NCBI GenBank assembly: GCA_028274465.1
Contig: CM051458.1
Location: 80,000,085-80,064,084 of the forward strand
DNA from: Plantago ovata
Taxonomy: Eukaryota > Streptophyta > Magnoliopsida > Lamiales > Plantaginaceae
Direction: 5' to 3'
DNA: 64,000 bases
Shown here piece after piece: positions 1 through 10,760 of this stretch. Positions within the stretch are counted from its first letter, which is position 1, and each line of letters begins with the position of its first letter. The notes beneath the pieces were generated by a model. It was not told the origin of the DNA and ran no database searches. It worked only from the letters and a program-made list of their open reading frames with translations. The translations under genes were made by a program, and so were the position numbers.

Positions 1-409
1 CTTTGTTCTCATTGCCAAATAGAGGAATTGGATTGTGTGACCTGGTTATGACATGATCTTGTGGAACAGAGAAGTTTAGGATGTTGTGATTCATAGAGTA
101 ATAGTTAACTGGCATAATTGATTATGAAGTGATGTTGTGCAACTGAAAACTCTTGAGAATGGAACTGCAAAGGAGTGGTATTTATGTCAATAAATTAATG
201 GTGCAACAGAGTTTTGGGGGCTAGATTCTGATGCGTGGGATTGTCGATATTTAGGGTTGTGGAGGACTAGCACAAAGCTTCACATAAATGTTGTATATCC
301 ATATTCTTTCAAATGACATGGTCGAACTGTTTATTTATTTTATTAAAAAGTTTCTTTGAATAAACATATGAAACTTCTTTCTCCAATGATACAAAGATAG
401 GCAAAGGTT

Positions 410-592
410 TTTTTCTAGACAACAAATCAAACTACCGTACTCCTACTGCTACACTACTTTACCACCTTATAACTCCAAATACGCCTATACTAACCTTATA
501 ACTCCAATTATGCCTATACCACCTTATGCCTTTGTCGGGGCTCAAACCCCCAACCTCTCCTATGCTTACCACTCGGCCACCCTTATAGGCCA
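410..592 (-). repeat. tRNA-derived SINE copy
   Basis: Read on the minus strand, this stretch starts with a pol III A-box match, TGGCCGAGTGG (plus 569-579). About 20 bases later comes a B-box-like GGGTTTGAGCCCCGA (plus 535-549). Then follows a tail with repeated TATAAGGTGGT / TATAAGGTTAG units. A second, more diverged copy of the same head and tail occurs on the plus strand at 45.86 kb, so this is a dispersed family and not a single tRNA relic. No intact cloverleaf is seen. The 3' limit is approximate. Confidence 0.6.
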
Positions 593-764
593 AGTTAAGA
601 GATGAAAGCATGGTTTGTTTGAAAAGCACAGTTTATTGACATCTCTTATGAAAGTTGTACTTAGTGGATGGTTTCTCCTTATAGGAGGTTTTTATTGGGT
701 TCATATAGAATTCTTAAATAGCAAGTTCAAGGACCAACTCTGACAGGTTATGGTCGTTTTTTGG

Positions 765-1151
765 TAGAGGTGGTAATTTGGCGGATTAGGGTATAACAAT
801 ATGGATAACATGTAAAAGTTCTACCTATTTATTTATACCACTTACAAATGGTTATTAAGGGGGTGGTTAATGGGTGGATATGGGCAAAAACTAAATGGAT
901 TGAGTTTTACTCATTTACACAATAAGGAGGGAGTGGTGAAAGCATAATGGATTTTAAGCTTGTAGTCGAATTAAGACTCTTAAATGGGTAAAACTTATAC
1001 CCACTTAGGAACCCATGTTTGACCCATTCTAAATGGGTGCTAAATGGATAACCCGTTTTTGCCCATTTCTTGTAAACGGGTGGATTCTGTACCCATTTAA
1101 ATGGGTCAGATATTTGAAAACGCATAAAAGCGGGGCGAATTGCCATCCCTG
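765..1151. mobile_element. hAT-like MITE rich in ACCCATTT/AAATGGGT
   Basis: The ends resemble each other as inverted repeats. The left is TAGAGGTGGTAATTTGGCGG and the complement of the right end begins CAGGGATGGCAATTCGCCCC. The interior contains many copies of ACCCATTT and AAATGGGT in both orientations, so it can fold extensively. The end sequence is of the kind seen in hAT-derived MITEs. No convincing target duplication was found and no coding region is present. It lies upstream of the first lipase exon seen here, probably inside a 5' intron of that gene. Confidence 0.45.
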
Positions 1152-1532
1152 TTTATGATGGATTCTTTTCTCGAATGCGAACTAAGTATTCGGCAGGTCC
1201 AAACTTGTATTGGGACCTTATTAAACCAACTCTCAAGCTGATAATTTGGGAAACTGTTTTTACTCTGAAGGTATTCAAGGCTTCAAGCCTATGAATGCGC
1301 TGACCTATGATTATAGGTATATATTTTCGTTACTGCTTGTCCATCTTGATTAAATGCCCCATCATGTAGCTCAAAGGCTTTGTAGTAAATCTAATTTGGC
1401 ATCGATCAACTTCTTTTGGGGGAGGGGGCAATGATATTGTCAAATGTTATACTGCAATGATTTTGTTGATCAGCATCTATGAAAACGTGACTACTCCGTG
1501 AACTGAGTATCATTTCGATTTTATGCCCTTAG

Positions 1533-4500
1533 GTATTTATTAGCTGAAGCGGGAGACACACTATTTGCCTCCTTTATAGGAACCAAGCAGTACAAGTAAG
1601 TACGTGATCTACATATTGTGCAATGTCTATTCTTCTTCATAAGAATGATCGTTTTTATTTTACTTTACTTTCTTTTGCCCAACCTGATAAAGGGATGTCA
1701 TGGCTGATGCGAATATCTTTCAAGGTGCGATATTTCATGAAGATGCCATCACTGGTGTGAAGGGGCCTGAGCCTACAGAACCTGACAGTGAAAAAAATGA
1801 TGGGATCCCAAAATCTGTTGATAACAAGTCTAAGCAAACAAAAGTACCACCCAAGCCTGCTGTACATAGGGTATGCAGTCACTGAGGTCTTTGAAATAAT
1901 TTGTAGAATTTGTTTTCCACATGTTCTTTATACCCTGTCCAAATTTCTTTACGCTACTGCTGCTGGGGCTGATGCCGTCTTCTATGAATGCTTTATAGGG
2001 ATTCATGGCTCGTGCTAAAGGAATACCCGCATTAGAGTTGTACAGGCTAGCCCAGAAAAAGAGACGAAAGCTTGTATTGTGTGGACATTCACTTGGTGGA
2101 GCAGTATGTCTACTTTGTTAAATTACTCCTACTCAGCAATCATGCTCTGATATATGATTCTCATTCCTTAATTAATAAATGGTTTAGGTAGCAGTCTTGG
2201 CGACCCTTGCAATTCTAAGGATTATTGCTGTTTCGTCAAAAGAAGCTGAAAGGGTCCATGTGAAGTGTATAACGTTTTCTCAGCCTCCAGTTGGAAATGC
2301 TGCCCTGAGAGAGTATGTCTGCCTAAATGTTAGTTGGCCATTTTTTAAAGAAATAATTGTATCCACATTAATTTGTCGCTTTACTTGTTCTCTTCAGCTA
2401 TGTGAATGGAAAAGGATGGCACAAGTATTTTAGAACATATTGCATTCCAGAAGATCTGGTTCCGCGGCTGTTATCTCCAGCATATTTTCATCATTACAAT
2501 GCAAACAGTCCCTTGACACCTACTGATGCTGAAACTTCACCTCTAATCTCGAGTTCCAAAGAAACCATAGACAATCAGAAAGCAGAAAGCTTGAGAGAGA
2601 ATGAAGGAGAACAGTTGGTTTTAGGTTTAGGTCCTATGCAGAACTCTTTCTGGCGACTCTCAAGACTTGTTCCTATAGAAGGTGTTAGAAGACAGTTCTA
2701 TAAATATACAGGGAGAAAAGTGGATCCTGTTCAGACGTCTCCTGGTACTGACTCTGGTGTGGCCTCATCAGTTGATGATATAGATACTGCTCCGCAATCT
2801 CTTGAAATTGAAGAGAGTTCTGATGGAATTTCTCTGCGCCCTTTACCTGATAAGAAAGAAGAGATTCCTGGAGGATTTAAAAATGGAAAACCGGGTATGA
2901 CTAATAATGGGGGTGGGGATAAGAGAGCTTGGCGTAGCATACCTTCCTTGCCATCATATGTCCCCTTTGGTCAGGTAAGATAATCAATTGATTCTCTTTT
3001 CTTTTTTCCATTTTTTTTTCTCTATGATGCATTTCCACTTCCATTGTGATATGGAAATTATTCAGTTCTTCGACGTTTCTAATAAAGGAATCACATGCAC
3101 CAATTTACGTGTAAATGCATATTGGAAGCTCATTCTTGTACAACAATGAGCACTACTAAACATTGACATGTCTTTGATTTTATAACAGCTATTTCTTTTG
3201 GGCCACTCATCTGTGGATTCGCTATCTGGTTCAGAATACTCAAAATTGACATCGGTACAAGCACTACTTTATTTCTTTCTTTCCCGTTTTTTACCTTTCT
3301 CTTCTCCATTCCTGGATTGGTTCTAGAGGTCCTTGTCTTTGCTAACCTTGTTTTTTAAGCTTCTTACCGTTATGTCTTACCAACAGTGAATGTACTTCCC
3401 AGGTCAAATCTGTTATTGCAGAGGTGAAGGAGCGCTTCCAGTCGCACTCAATGAAGTCATATAGATCCCGGTTTCAAAGGTATGATGTTCCCAAGTTTTA
3501 GTCTTGATTAGGCAAATATGATGTATCCATTAGCATTGACTCTGTTTTGTCAGAATGTTTACAGAAGTTTGGACTTTTGATCCATGTTCACCATTTTCTG
3601 GGAAATAATATGTAAGATAAGAAAATAAAACATGATGAACAGAAAATTGTAGTGCTCTGATTTTTGTATATATTTTGAATCATAAGTGCATACAAGCTGG
3701 CCTATTTCGGAAAGAAAATGGAAAACAAACTGAAAATCCTACTGATAATGTCCACACATTTGGTCTTCTTAGCATGGACATGAATAGACTTTTAAACAGG
3801 TTGGGCTGTGTCTACCTGACCCGCACCCATACAATATACTATGAATGAATTTGTGAGTTTTGGTGACGGCAGGGTAGGTCATGTATCGAAACCCTACCCA
3901 ATAACCTACCCATTCCCAACTTGGCCAAAAACCCTGCGCCGACCCAGCACATGAAGTTTGCAACTGGGATTAATAATATCAAATGCCACCTTAAATATTA
4001 GAACTTTAGAAGTATCTGAAAAATCCACTTCAAACTAAGTATCTTTCTTTCTTTATTAACCCATACCTGTTATATATTATGGGTAGAGTACTCGGCAACA
4101 ACTTTACAGGTATGTACCTGACGGATTTTGTACAGTACGTGCAGGGTTGAACTCTTCCTATTTAAAAGTCTACATATGAATTGTGGTGCATTCATGTGAA
4201 CAGTCTCACTATTTATGAATTGTGTAATGTATGTCTAGCATACTTTGGGCCAGTAAGGTCTCTTTCGAGTCTACCCCTTAGTTTGGGTTATGTATGTTAA
4301 TCATATGCAACTTGCTCACGAGATAATCAAACGTTTGTTGGGTTAATCCTTTTGTAAGGATTCCTGCTATTTGCTCTCCTGTAGATATATATGTATCACA
4401 CATACTATACCATTTTCAATTTTGTTTTCTTTGATGAAGTGGTGTTCCGCTTCAATATTTTTTGTGCGGTCATGCTGGACTCTGTATTAAGAGAAATACT

Positions 4501-7500
4501 GATTACTGCCTCATTGTGACAATAAAGTTTCATTGGATCTGTTACCATGATATTTAATTCATTCAGTAGTTTCCTCAACCATAGTACTTCAGACGTCCCA
4601 TGAGCAATGGCTCTGATTATTGCCATTTTTGTTGATGCCATAAAAATAGTAAAGTCTCTCAGGCTCCTTGGCACTACCAATAGTCTTCCCTGATATGTCC
4701 TGAAATAGAAGTTGGAAACAATTTAAGGTACAGTTTGAAGTCTTGCTGAGTTGACTAACAGATAACGGGTTACATGATACATTTGAAACATGCAGGACAG
4801 ATTCTAAAATAACATAAGGCATATAAGATGTGTATGACTGATATGAATCAGTCATGTGGTAAGAGGCACCAGAATCAACGATCCTAGGAGTTTCAAAGTG
4901 GGGTCTCATATTTAGAGCATGAAAGAAATTACCTATTTGGCTAGGAAACCTGAGAAATACATTGACTACCTCTCTCGAAATGAAGTTAACTTGAAGAGAT
5001 GTTGCATTTCATTTGAATGACAGACCCTTTTCCATCTTCATTTGTAGAGATTCCGATGAATATTTCACCCTTTCCACTGTTTCAGAGGTGGCTAAACCTC
5101 TGATCTTCACTGTCTTATTGCTACAGCCATGGGTTTAAATTTTCAGAGGGATCCTGGCTCTAGATACCATGAGAAATTATATGAAACATAAGACAATAAG
5201 GCATGATGAGTAGAAACTTACAGTGCTCTGATTTTTGTATATATTGAATCATAAGACCATCTCCAACAATAAACCCTTCCATAGTCTTAAGTCCCGCCAC
5301 GTCATCTTCAAACTCACTTCAAACTCTTCACCACCAACAACCAAACTCTATCAAACCCAAATATACTTTATCTTTTCATTTCTTTTCAAACCACAATATT
5401 CTTTCCCCACACAAAACAACAAAAAGGAAACAAAAGAAAATCAAAAAGAATAAAAAATGAAAATTGGCTGAGATGCGTCTCAGATGGGAAGACACATCTC
5501 AGCTCTTGACACCTCCAGCAGCATCCCTTTTCGGGTTTTCAGACCCAGAAAGGGATGCTATTGGAGGTGGTCTTAAGTACATATGAGCAGGCTTATAAAT
5601 AATAGTAGTAGAAACTAGAAAGGAAGAAAAACAAACTGAAAATCTTATCCATAAATGTGGACAGATTTGGTCTTCTTAGCATGGATGATGGATATGAATA
5701 GTGGTGCATGATGTGAAAGGTGCTAGTATTTATGAGTTATTTGTTGTATGTCTAGCATGCTATGGCAAAGTAATGTCTCTTTCCACAGTTTCCGAATTTG
5801 ATTGTGCACATTCGTGATCCTGTCTTGTTGCATATAATCGTTCGCGCTCAAGCTTGTCTTGCGAGTTGTGACCTACTGTGCCTTTGACAATTAAGATGAA
5901 GACATAATTTTATTGTTGTCAAAATGTTCTATTTCTCTGTATGTTTCTACTGCATCCTTGGTTTTTTTTGGTTAACTGGTTTAATTTCATCAACTTCTGG
6001 TTATCCTTGCAGAATGTTTGAACTTTACTTGGGTGAAAATGCATTTTCACTTTTGGGATGGGAGCAAGAAGTACAATTCCCGCAATTACAAAAATGGTTA
6101 GGTAGTTCAGTGGCTGGTACAGTAGAGCTTGGGCATATTGTGGAGTCTCCTGTTATACGTGCAGCTACCTCCTTGGTTCCTCTTGGCTGGAATGGTATAC
6201 CTAGTGACAAGAATGCAGACACACTCAAAGTAGACATTTCTGGTTTTGGACTGCATTTATGTACATTGGTTCAAGCTCGAGTAAATGGAAACTGGTACAT
6301 CATCTTTTGTCTTGTCTTAACCTGTTTGTTAATTGATGCAACTATATGTAGCATCCAGATACATCATCTTTTGTTTTGTGGGCTGTCTTTGCTATGTTCT
6401 CGGTCCTTACGCCTTACTAACTTGGTCATAGGTCTCATAAATAACTGTAGTGGTCTCCTAGTATACATTGCGTATAGAACTGAATTTTTGAATTTGCATA
6501 TCTTTGTTGACCTCAACTGTTAACTTGCTGATGAACTGTGTATCTTTTCATTTTATAGCAAGTATTAAGCTATCTCAGTCGGTTAGAAAGAGGCCACAAG
6601 TAATTGAGTGTTTTGTGTGACCAAAAGAGCATTATATTGGTGTATCATATATTTCACAATGTCAAGACTCAAGCTATCTCAGTCCTTTAGAAAGGCCACA
6701 AGGATGTAATATTTTTAAAATTGATGATTTGTGTCACTTATGCGGAGTTAAATTTTCTGCTTCCAAAACCTGGTTTATATGCACAAAAGGAATTGTTCTG
6801 TTGATTTCGTTTGTTGATATCAGAGCATCACATATCCTTAAATTTTCCTTGCCTTAATAAGTTTCTGCACTCTATACTAAATATATATCCTATGCAGTCG
6901 TTTGATTAAGTGATTATTTCTTTTGCTCTAATTTATTTAACTATCCTAGGTGTCTGGTGACTGGTATCACCATTTGGTTGATGTCAATTTATTTCTTAGA
7001 CATACTTTACGTTCCCTCTTTTTTTTTTTCACTCTTTAACTATCCTAGGTGTCTGGTAATCTACATTCCTTACCTTCATAAAACACTGGCAGGTGCTCAA
7101 CTACTGTAGAATGTTTTCCTCCACCTCCGGCTTATTCTCTGCATCATGACTTGCTACCGGAGATGCAGACTATGCGAATACTAGTTGGAGCTCCATTGAG
7201 GCGACCACCGAAAAATCAAATTTTGGGAGATAAATTGATGCCTGTTTTTCCCTCTGTTAATCCAACCTGTGGTGATCTGATGTTAAAGGAAAACATGAAC
7301 TCTGAGGAAGGGAAATTTGTGCTCCCTGATGAGCTTCGTGATTTTGTGGTCCTATGTACTACCGATTTTTCAACTGTTGCCAAAGAGGTTCATGTCAGAA
7401 CACGAAGGGTTCAACTAATTGGCCTTGAGGTACTGTAACTATCACTCATATACAAGATACTTTTGATTCAGTTACACTGTTAATGATACCTCTGATGCAT

Positions 7501-9991
7501 TATATAGGGTGCGGGAAAAACCTCTCTCCTCAAGGCAATACTAGATCAAGGTAGACCTGCTACTAAAAATCTTGATACGTTTCCTCTGGAAATGGATGTT
7601 CGAGAAGGTATTGCTGGTGGCTTGTTCTACTCCGACTCTATGGGAGTGAATCTGCAGGTTCTGTCACCAATCCACCTCTCATACTATTAAATATTCATCT
7701 CTTTATCTGAGTTGCTCCCTCCATCCACAACCAAGCTCCCCATTTGGTTTCATTGACTTTTTTAAATCCCGGTTTGACCTCACATTATTTTCAAATCATA
7801 TCGGAAAAATAATTAACGAAGTTATTTTATGAAAGTATAATGTTTATTATTTTTCCAATATGATTTGTAAATCAGTAAATAACATGAGGTCAAACATGAC
7901 CTCAAAAAAGTTAACGAAAAACCAAACGGGAAGCTTGGTTGTAGATGGAGTACTATTTTTGGTGTATCTTATACCTTAGTATTTTGCCAATCTTCACTGT
8001 ATAGACTTACAAGTTACATATAGGATGCATGTGTCACATTGGTATTTTTGTCAATATTCACTGTATAGACTTACATAATTTCATTTCTTGCTAGGGCTTG
8101 AATAGATTCTGCATTAATGCATGTACTTTCCAAAATGTGTTGCCTAAAAGAAAAGAGCAATCTGTTGGTAAATGTATCATTTAAAAGGCCTCAAGGCGAT
8201 ATAATTTTAGTGGAATGTGGTTGGTTGTGGTTCCTAGGAAGCAAGAAACCTTCTGGGTTCTTCACTTTTATTCTTTCTCATTGGACATGTGGTTGTGGGG
8301 GAAGACGATGGATCTGTGTTGACTTGAATTGTTGAACTTGGTGTACTGACTCCTCTCACTTGCCACTATCCTGTAGAATTTGAACATGGAGGCTTCTCTC
8401 TTCAGGGATGAATTATGGAAAGGAATCCGTGATCTCAGTAAGAAAGTAGATCTGGTAGTTCTTGTGCATAATTTATCTCATCGCATACCACGATATGGCC
8501 CTTCAGATTCATCGAAACCACCAGCTCTGTCACTTCTCCTAGATGAAGCTAAATCTCTTGGCGTTCCATGGGTTCTTGCCATAACCAATAAATTCTCTGT
8601 AAGTGCACACCAACAAAAGGCTGCTGTTAATGCTGTAGTGCAGGCATATCAAGCATCTCCAACCACAACCGAGATTATCAATTCATGTCCATATGTCATG
8701 CCCAGTGCAGCAGGTCCTCTCTCATGGATTGGGATGGACAAAGATCCTGAGGTGACAACAGGAGTTCAAAAACTCATTTTTTCTCCACTTGATCTTGTCC
8801 GGCGACCTTTCCAGAAGAAATCTGCCATTCTCCCAGTAGAGGGTGTAACTGCTCTGTGCCAACTTGTGCACCGTGTGCTCCGATTTAATGAGGAAGCTTC
8901 TTTACAGGTATATTTATTATCTTTTCTTGCAAGTATCCAATTGATTACCCACATTACTTCTAGTGCTGGCTCAGTTACTGAAAGATCCAGACTGAAGATT
9001 GTGTATCTCACCTCCTGTGTTTTTCTGCAAGTTTTTTTAGAAAATAAGTAGTATATGCTAAGTAACATAAAATGAAAGATGAGTGTGCAAGAAAGCTCAA
9101 AATCTGGAAATATTGAAAGCAATACCAGAACTTATATAGACTGTTTGAAACAAATTTTGAGAGGGATGATTTAGGGAGGGAAGGGAGGTGTGAATAGTGA
9201 CTAATTTAGAGGAAGGAAGATGAATGGTTAAAATGGGGAGATAGTTGATTAGAATAGGAAGATAAATAGTGAGTGAGATATATGTAAAGGTGTCTCCAGA
9301 CTCCAAATTAGTATCAAATGATTATGTAACAAAGAATTTAGAGATGGGAGGGAGCATTCTAATATTAGCTCTAAACAGATCGATAGTTGTATGACATAAA
9401 ATTATATTCTATCAGTATATATACATACATATATATATATATTTTATTTTATTTTTGAATAAGTGTGCCAAATTAGTTAATTATATAAGAAATTCAATGT
9501 GTATCTCACGAACTATCACTGTAAGAGTAAAACAAATATCTTATCTCGGTATCTCCTTAAAGTTTCACAAAACTAATACCACTGCAAAACTCGGTAAAAA
9601 CAGTAGGAAGTCAGATATTATCTCGTTATTATTGATTCATTAGAAATTGCATACAAACTATATGGCCCAGAGACAATACCACGAAAGGGTGTTGACATGC
9701 ATTGTCATACTTGATAACTTGACTATGGGACATTGCATATTATCATCATCTTTGGGTGTTGGGTGCTCGTTTATCTCCACACTTGCTGATTTTTTTTCCT
9801 TTCCGCTGAAAAAGGAGCTTGCAAGAGATAGAATATTCATGGAATTGGCGAGGGAGCGAGCAGCTGCTGGAGCTGACCAGGCCAAATCTAATTCTCTGTC
9901 TGCAGCAACTGTTGGTGCCTCAGTTGGAGCAGGTGTCGGGCTTATATTTGCAGTCGTATTGGGAGCTGCCTCTGCTTTGAGGAAGCCATGA
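1533..9991 (+). CDS. Class-3 lipase/GTPase-like protein, 3' part of gene (12 exons)
   Basis: Exons read by GT-AG and frame: 1533-1595, 1693-1870, 1999-2103, 2188-2312, 2398-2974, 3189-3254, 3403-3479, 6013-6294, 7093-7429, 7508-7657, 8377-8907, 9815-9991. They join in frame to give 888 residues ending in TGA. The 5' exons (start codon and about 130 residues in relatives) lie left of the window or were not recognised. Domain order: a class-3 lipase core with nucleophile elbow GHSLGG (exon 3) and the acidic segment IPEDLVPRLL (exon 5); a linker; then a GTPase-like module with P-loop GLEGAGKTS across exons 9-10, DLVVLVHNLSHRIPRY, and an NKFS segment in the G4 position; last, a Gly/Ala-rich hydrophobic C-terminus (ATVGASVGAGVGLIFAVV) that looks like a glycine-zipper membrane anchor. 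It matches a conserved plant family annotated as an alpha/beta hydrolase; its substrate is not known to me. Intron 7 (2.5 kb) holds a Copia remnant and intron 10 a Stowaway-like MITE. Confidence 0.88.
3599..4309 (-). repeat. 3' LTR of the intronic Copia remnant
   Basis: Left copy of the direct repeat, starting TGGGAAATAATATG. It is interrupted by a TIR element at 3785-4172 that is missing from the right copy, so the repeats can be aligned across the insertion. Confidence 0.55.
3785..4172. mobile_element. TIR element (hAT-like) nested in the 3' LTR
   Basis: The termini are inverted repeats, TAGACTTTTAAACAGG at the left and CCTATTTAAAAGTCTA at the right, with one mismatch. Flanks GACATGAA and CATATGAA are an imperfect 8-base duplication. 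The homologous LTR at 5170-5832 lacks the insert (it reads ATATGAATAGTGG across the site), which gives a natural empty site. There is no transposase ORF. Confidence 0.65.
4405..4909 (-). pseudogene. Copia gag-pol remnant: protease/GAG-pre-integrase joined to RNase H
   Basis: Two overlapping minus-strand fragments. The first (4589-4909) has the aspartic protease motif DSGASYHMT and the VLHVSNVSCNPLSVSQL stretch typical of the Copia protease/GAG-pre-integrase junction. The second (4405-4680) has EVLWLRKLLNEL and LYCHNEAVISI from the C-terminal RNase H region. Everything between them in a normal element (integrase, reverse transcriptase) is missing. The piece is non-functional and lies antisense in a host intron. 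Confidence 0.75.
5156..5169 (-). other. Degenerate tRNA-Met primer-binding site of the intronic Copia
   Basis: On the minus strand it reads TGGTATCTAGAGCC, one inserted base away from the usual plant Copia TGGTATCAGAGC. It is immediately downstream of the 5' LTR. Confidence 0.6.
5252..5575. mobile_element. MITE nested in the 5' LTR of the intronic Copia
   Basis: The ends are inverted repeats: TAAGACCATCTCCAA at the left and TTGGAGGTGGTCTTA at the right. The homologous LTR at 3.6 kb runs straight from CATAAG into TGCATACAAG without it. The interior has shorter palindromes (GAGATGCGTCTCAGATGGGAAGACACATCTC region). There is no ORF of note. The TIR type (CCATCTCCAAC) resembles common dicot MITEs. 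The duplication appears to be TAA or TAAG. Confidence 0.65.
7715..7950. mobile_element. Stowaway-like MITE in a lipase intron
   Basis: It has long, nearly perfect terminal inverted repeats, about 35 bases each. The left begins CTCCCTCCATCCACAACC and the right ends in its complement GGTTGTAGATGGAG. TA follows the right end. CTCCCTCC ends and small size fit the Stowaway (Tc1/mariner-derived) group. The whole element can fold into one hairpin. Confidence 0.7.
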
Positions 9992-10760
9992 ATATATTAG
10001 CTGGTTTGGTCCTTAATTTCTTGTAGAGATCATAGTGTTGTACAGTCGTAAATAAGTCAAGTGTAAATGACTTGCCGCCCTAGCGGTGGCTTTTATGTCA
10101 ACATAGGGTTAGATAGAGCTCTGTTTTTTTTTTTTCCCCTCTTATATATTTAACTGTGTATCATTAAATAGATTCTTTTTTAAGAAAATTCCATCAGAGC
10201 ATCGACTGTTCAACAATTGTACAGGTATTTTTCCGCCTCGTGTTGTACCTGTAGTAGAAGCACACAAACACTCACTAGAACCAGGGTTACCTCAAAATCA
10301 AAGTTCAAGGCATATATGTTAGTACCAACTACAACGACCTAAAACCACCATGGTGAACTGAATTGTTAGTAAAGGTCTATCGGACGGATTGTAATCTCGT
10401 CATAAAACTTCAAGTTATGCTGCCTAACGTTTAGTGGTTTTCCCATTTGCTACATTAATATCTGTACACTTGAATATGTACAACTAAGATCCTGCACTTA
10501 TCCCAAGTTCAGAAGATTTACAGTTCAATGAATTAAAATCCATCTTATGGTCTTTTATATGACCTCGTAATGGCAACCAATGAAGTAGTCCAACAAGTAG
10601 TTAGTAGCTTACAGACATTAGCAAATGTTTCTGTGTTCACAGCATTTGACTCAAAAGTAACAAACATAAATGGTACAATTCCCGAGGATTTTACGAGTAA
10701 ATATATATATCTATAAAGGGAGAAAACTGCTCCATGCCATGAAAGAACTGCTTGCTGATC

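Larger units (their letters stand above)
3599..5832 (-). mobile_element. Decayed Copia element in a lipase intron
   Basis: Two long direct repeats (about 3599-4309 and 5170-5832) share blocks such as CTCTGATTTTTGTATATAT, TTGGTCTTCTTAGCATGG and TATGTCTAGCAT. They behave as LTRs of an element lying antisense to the host gene. Next to the right-hand repeat, on the minus strand, sits TGGTATCTAGAGCC (5156-5169), a slightly altered tRNA-Met primer-binding site, which makes the right copy the 5' LTR. Only about 0.9 kb of interior remains. Outer ends are approximate and no target duplication was recognised. Confidence 0.7.

Noticed and set aside
535-579. Possible tRNA gene
   Set aside because: A and B boxes are present but no cloverleaf or acceptor stem forms; the repeat tail and second copy point to a SINE.
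1700-1885. ATG at 1700 as the start of the lipase
   Set aside because: The codon is internal: the preceding exon 1533-1595 joins in frame and carries the conserved LLAEAGDTLFASF segment.
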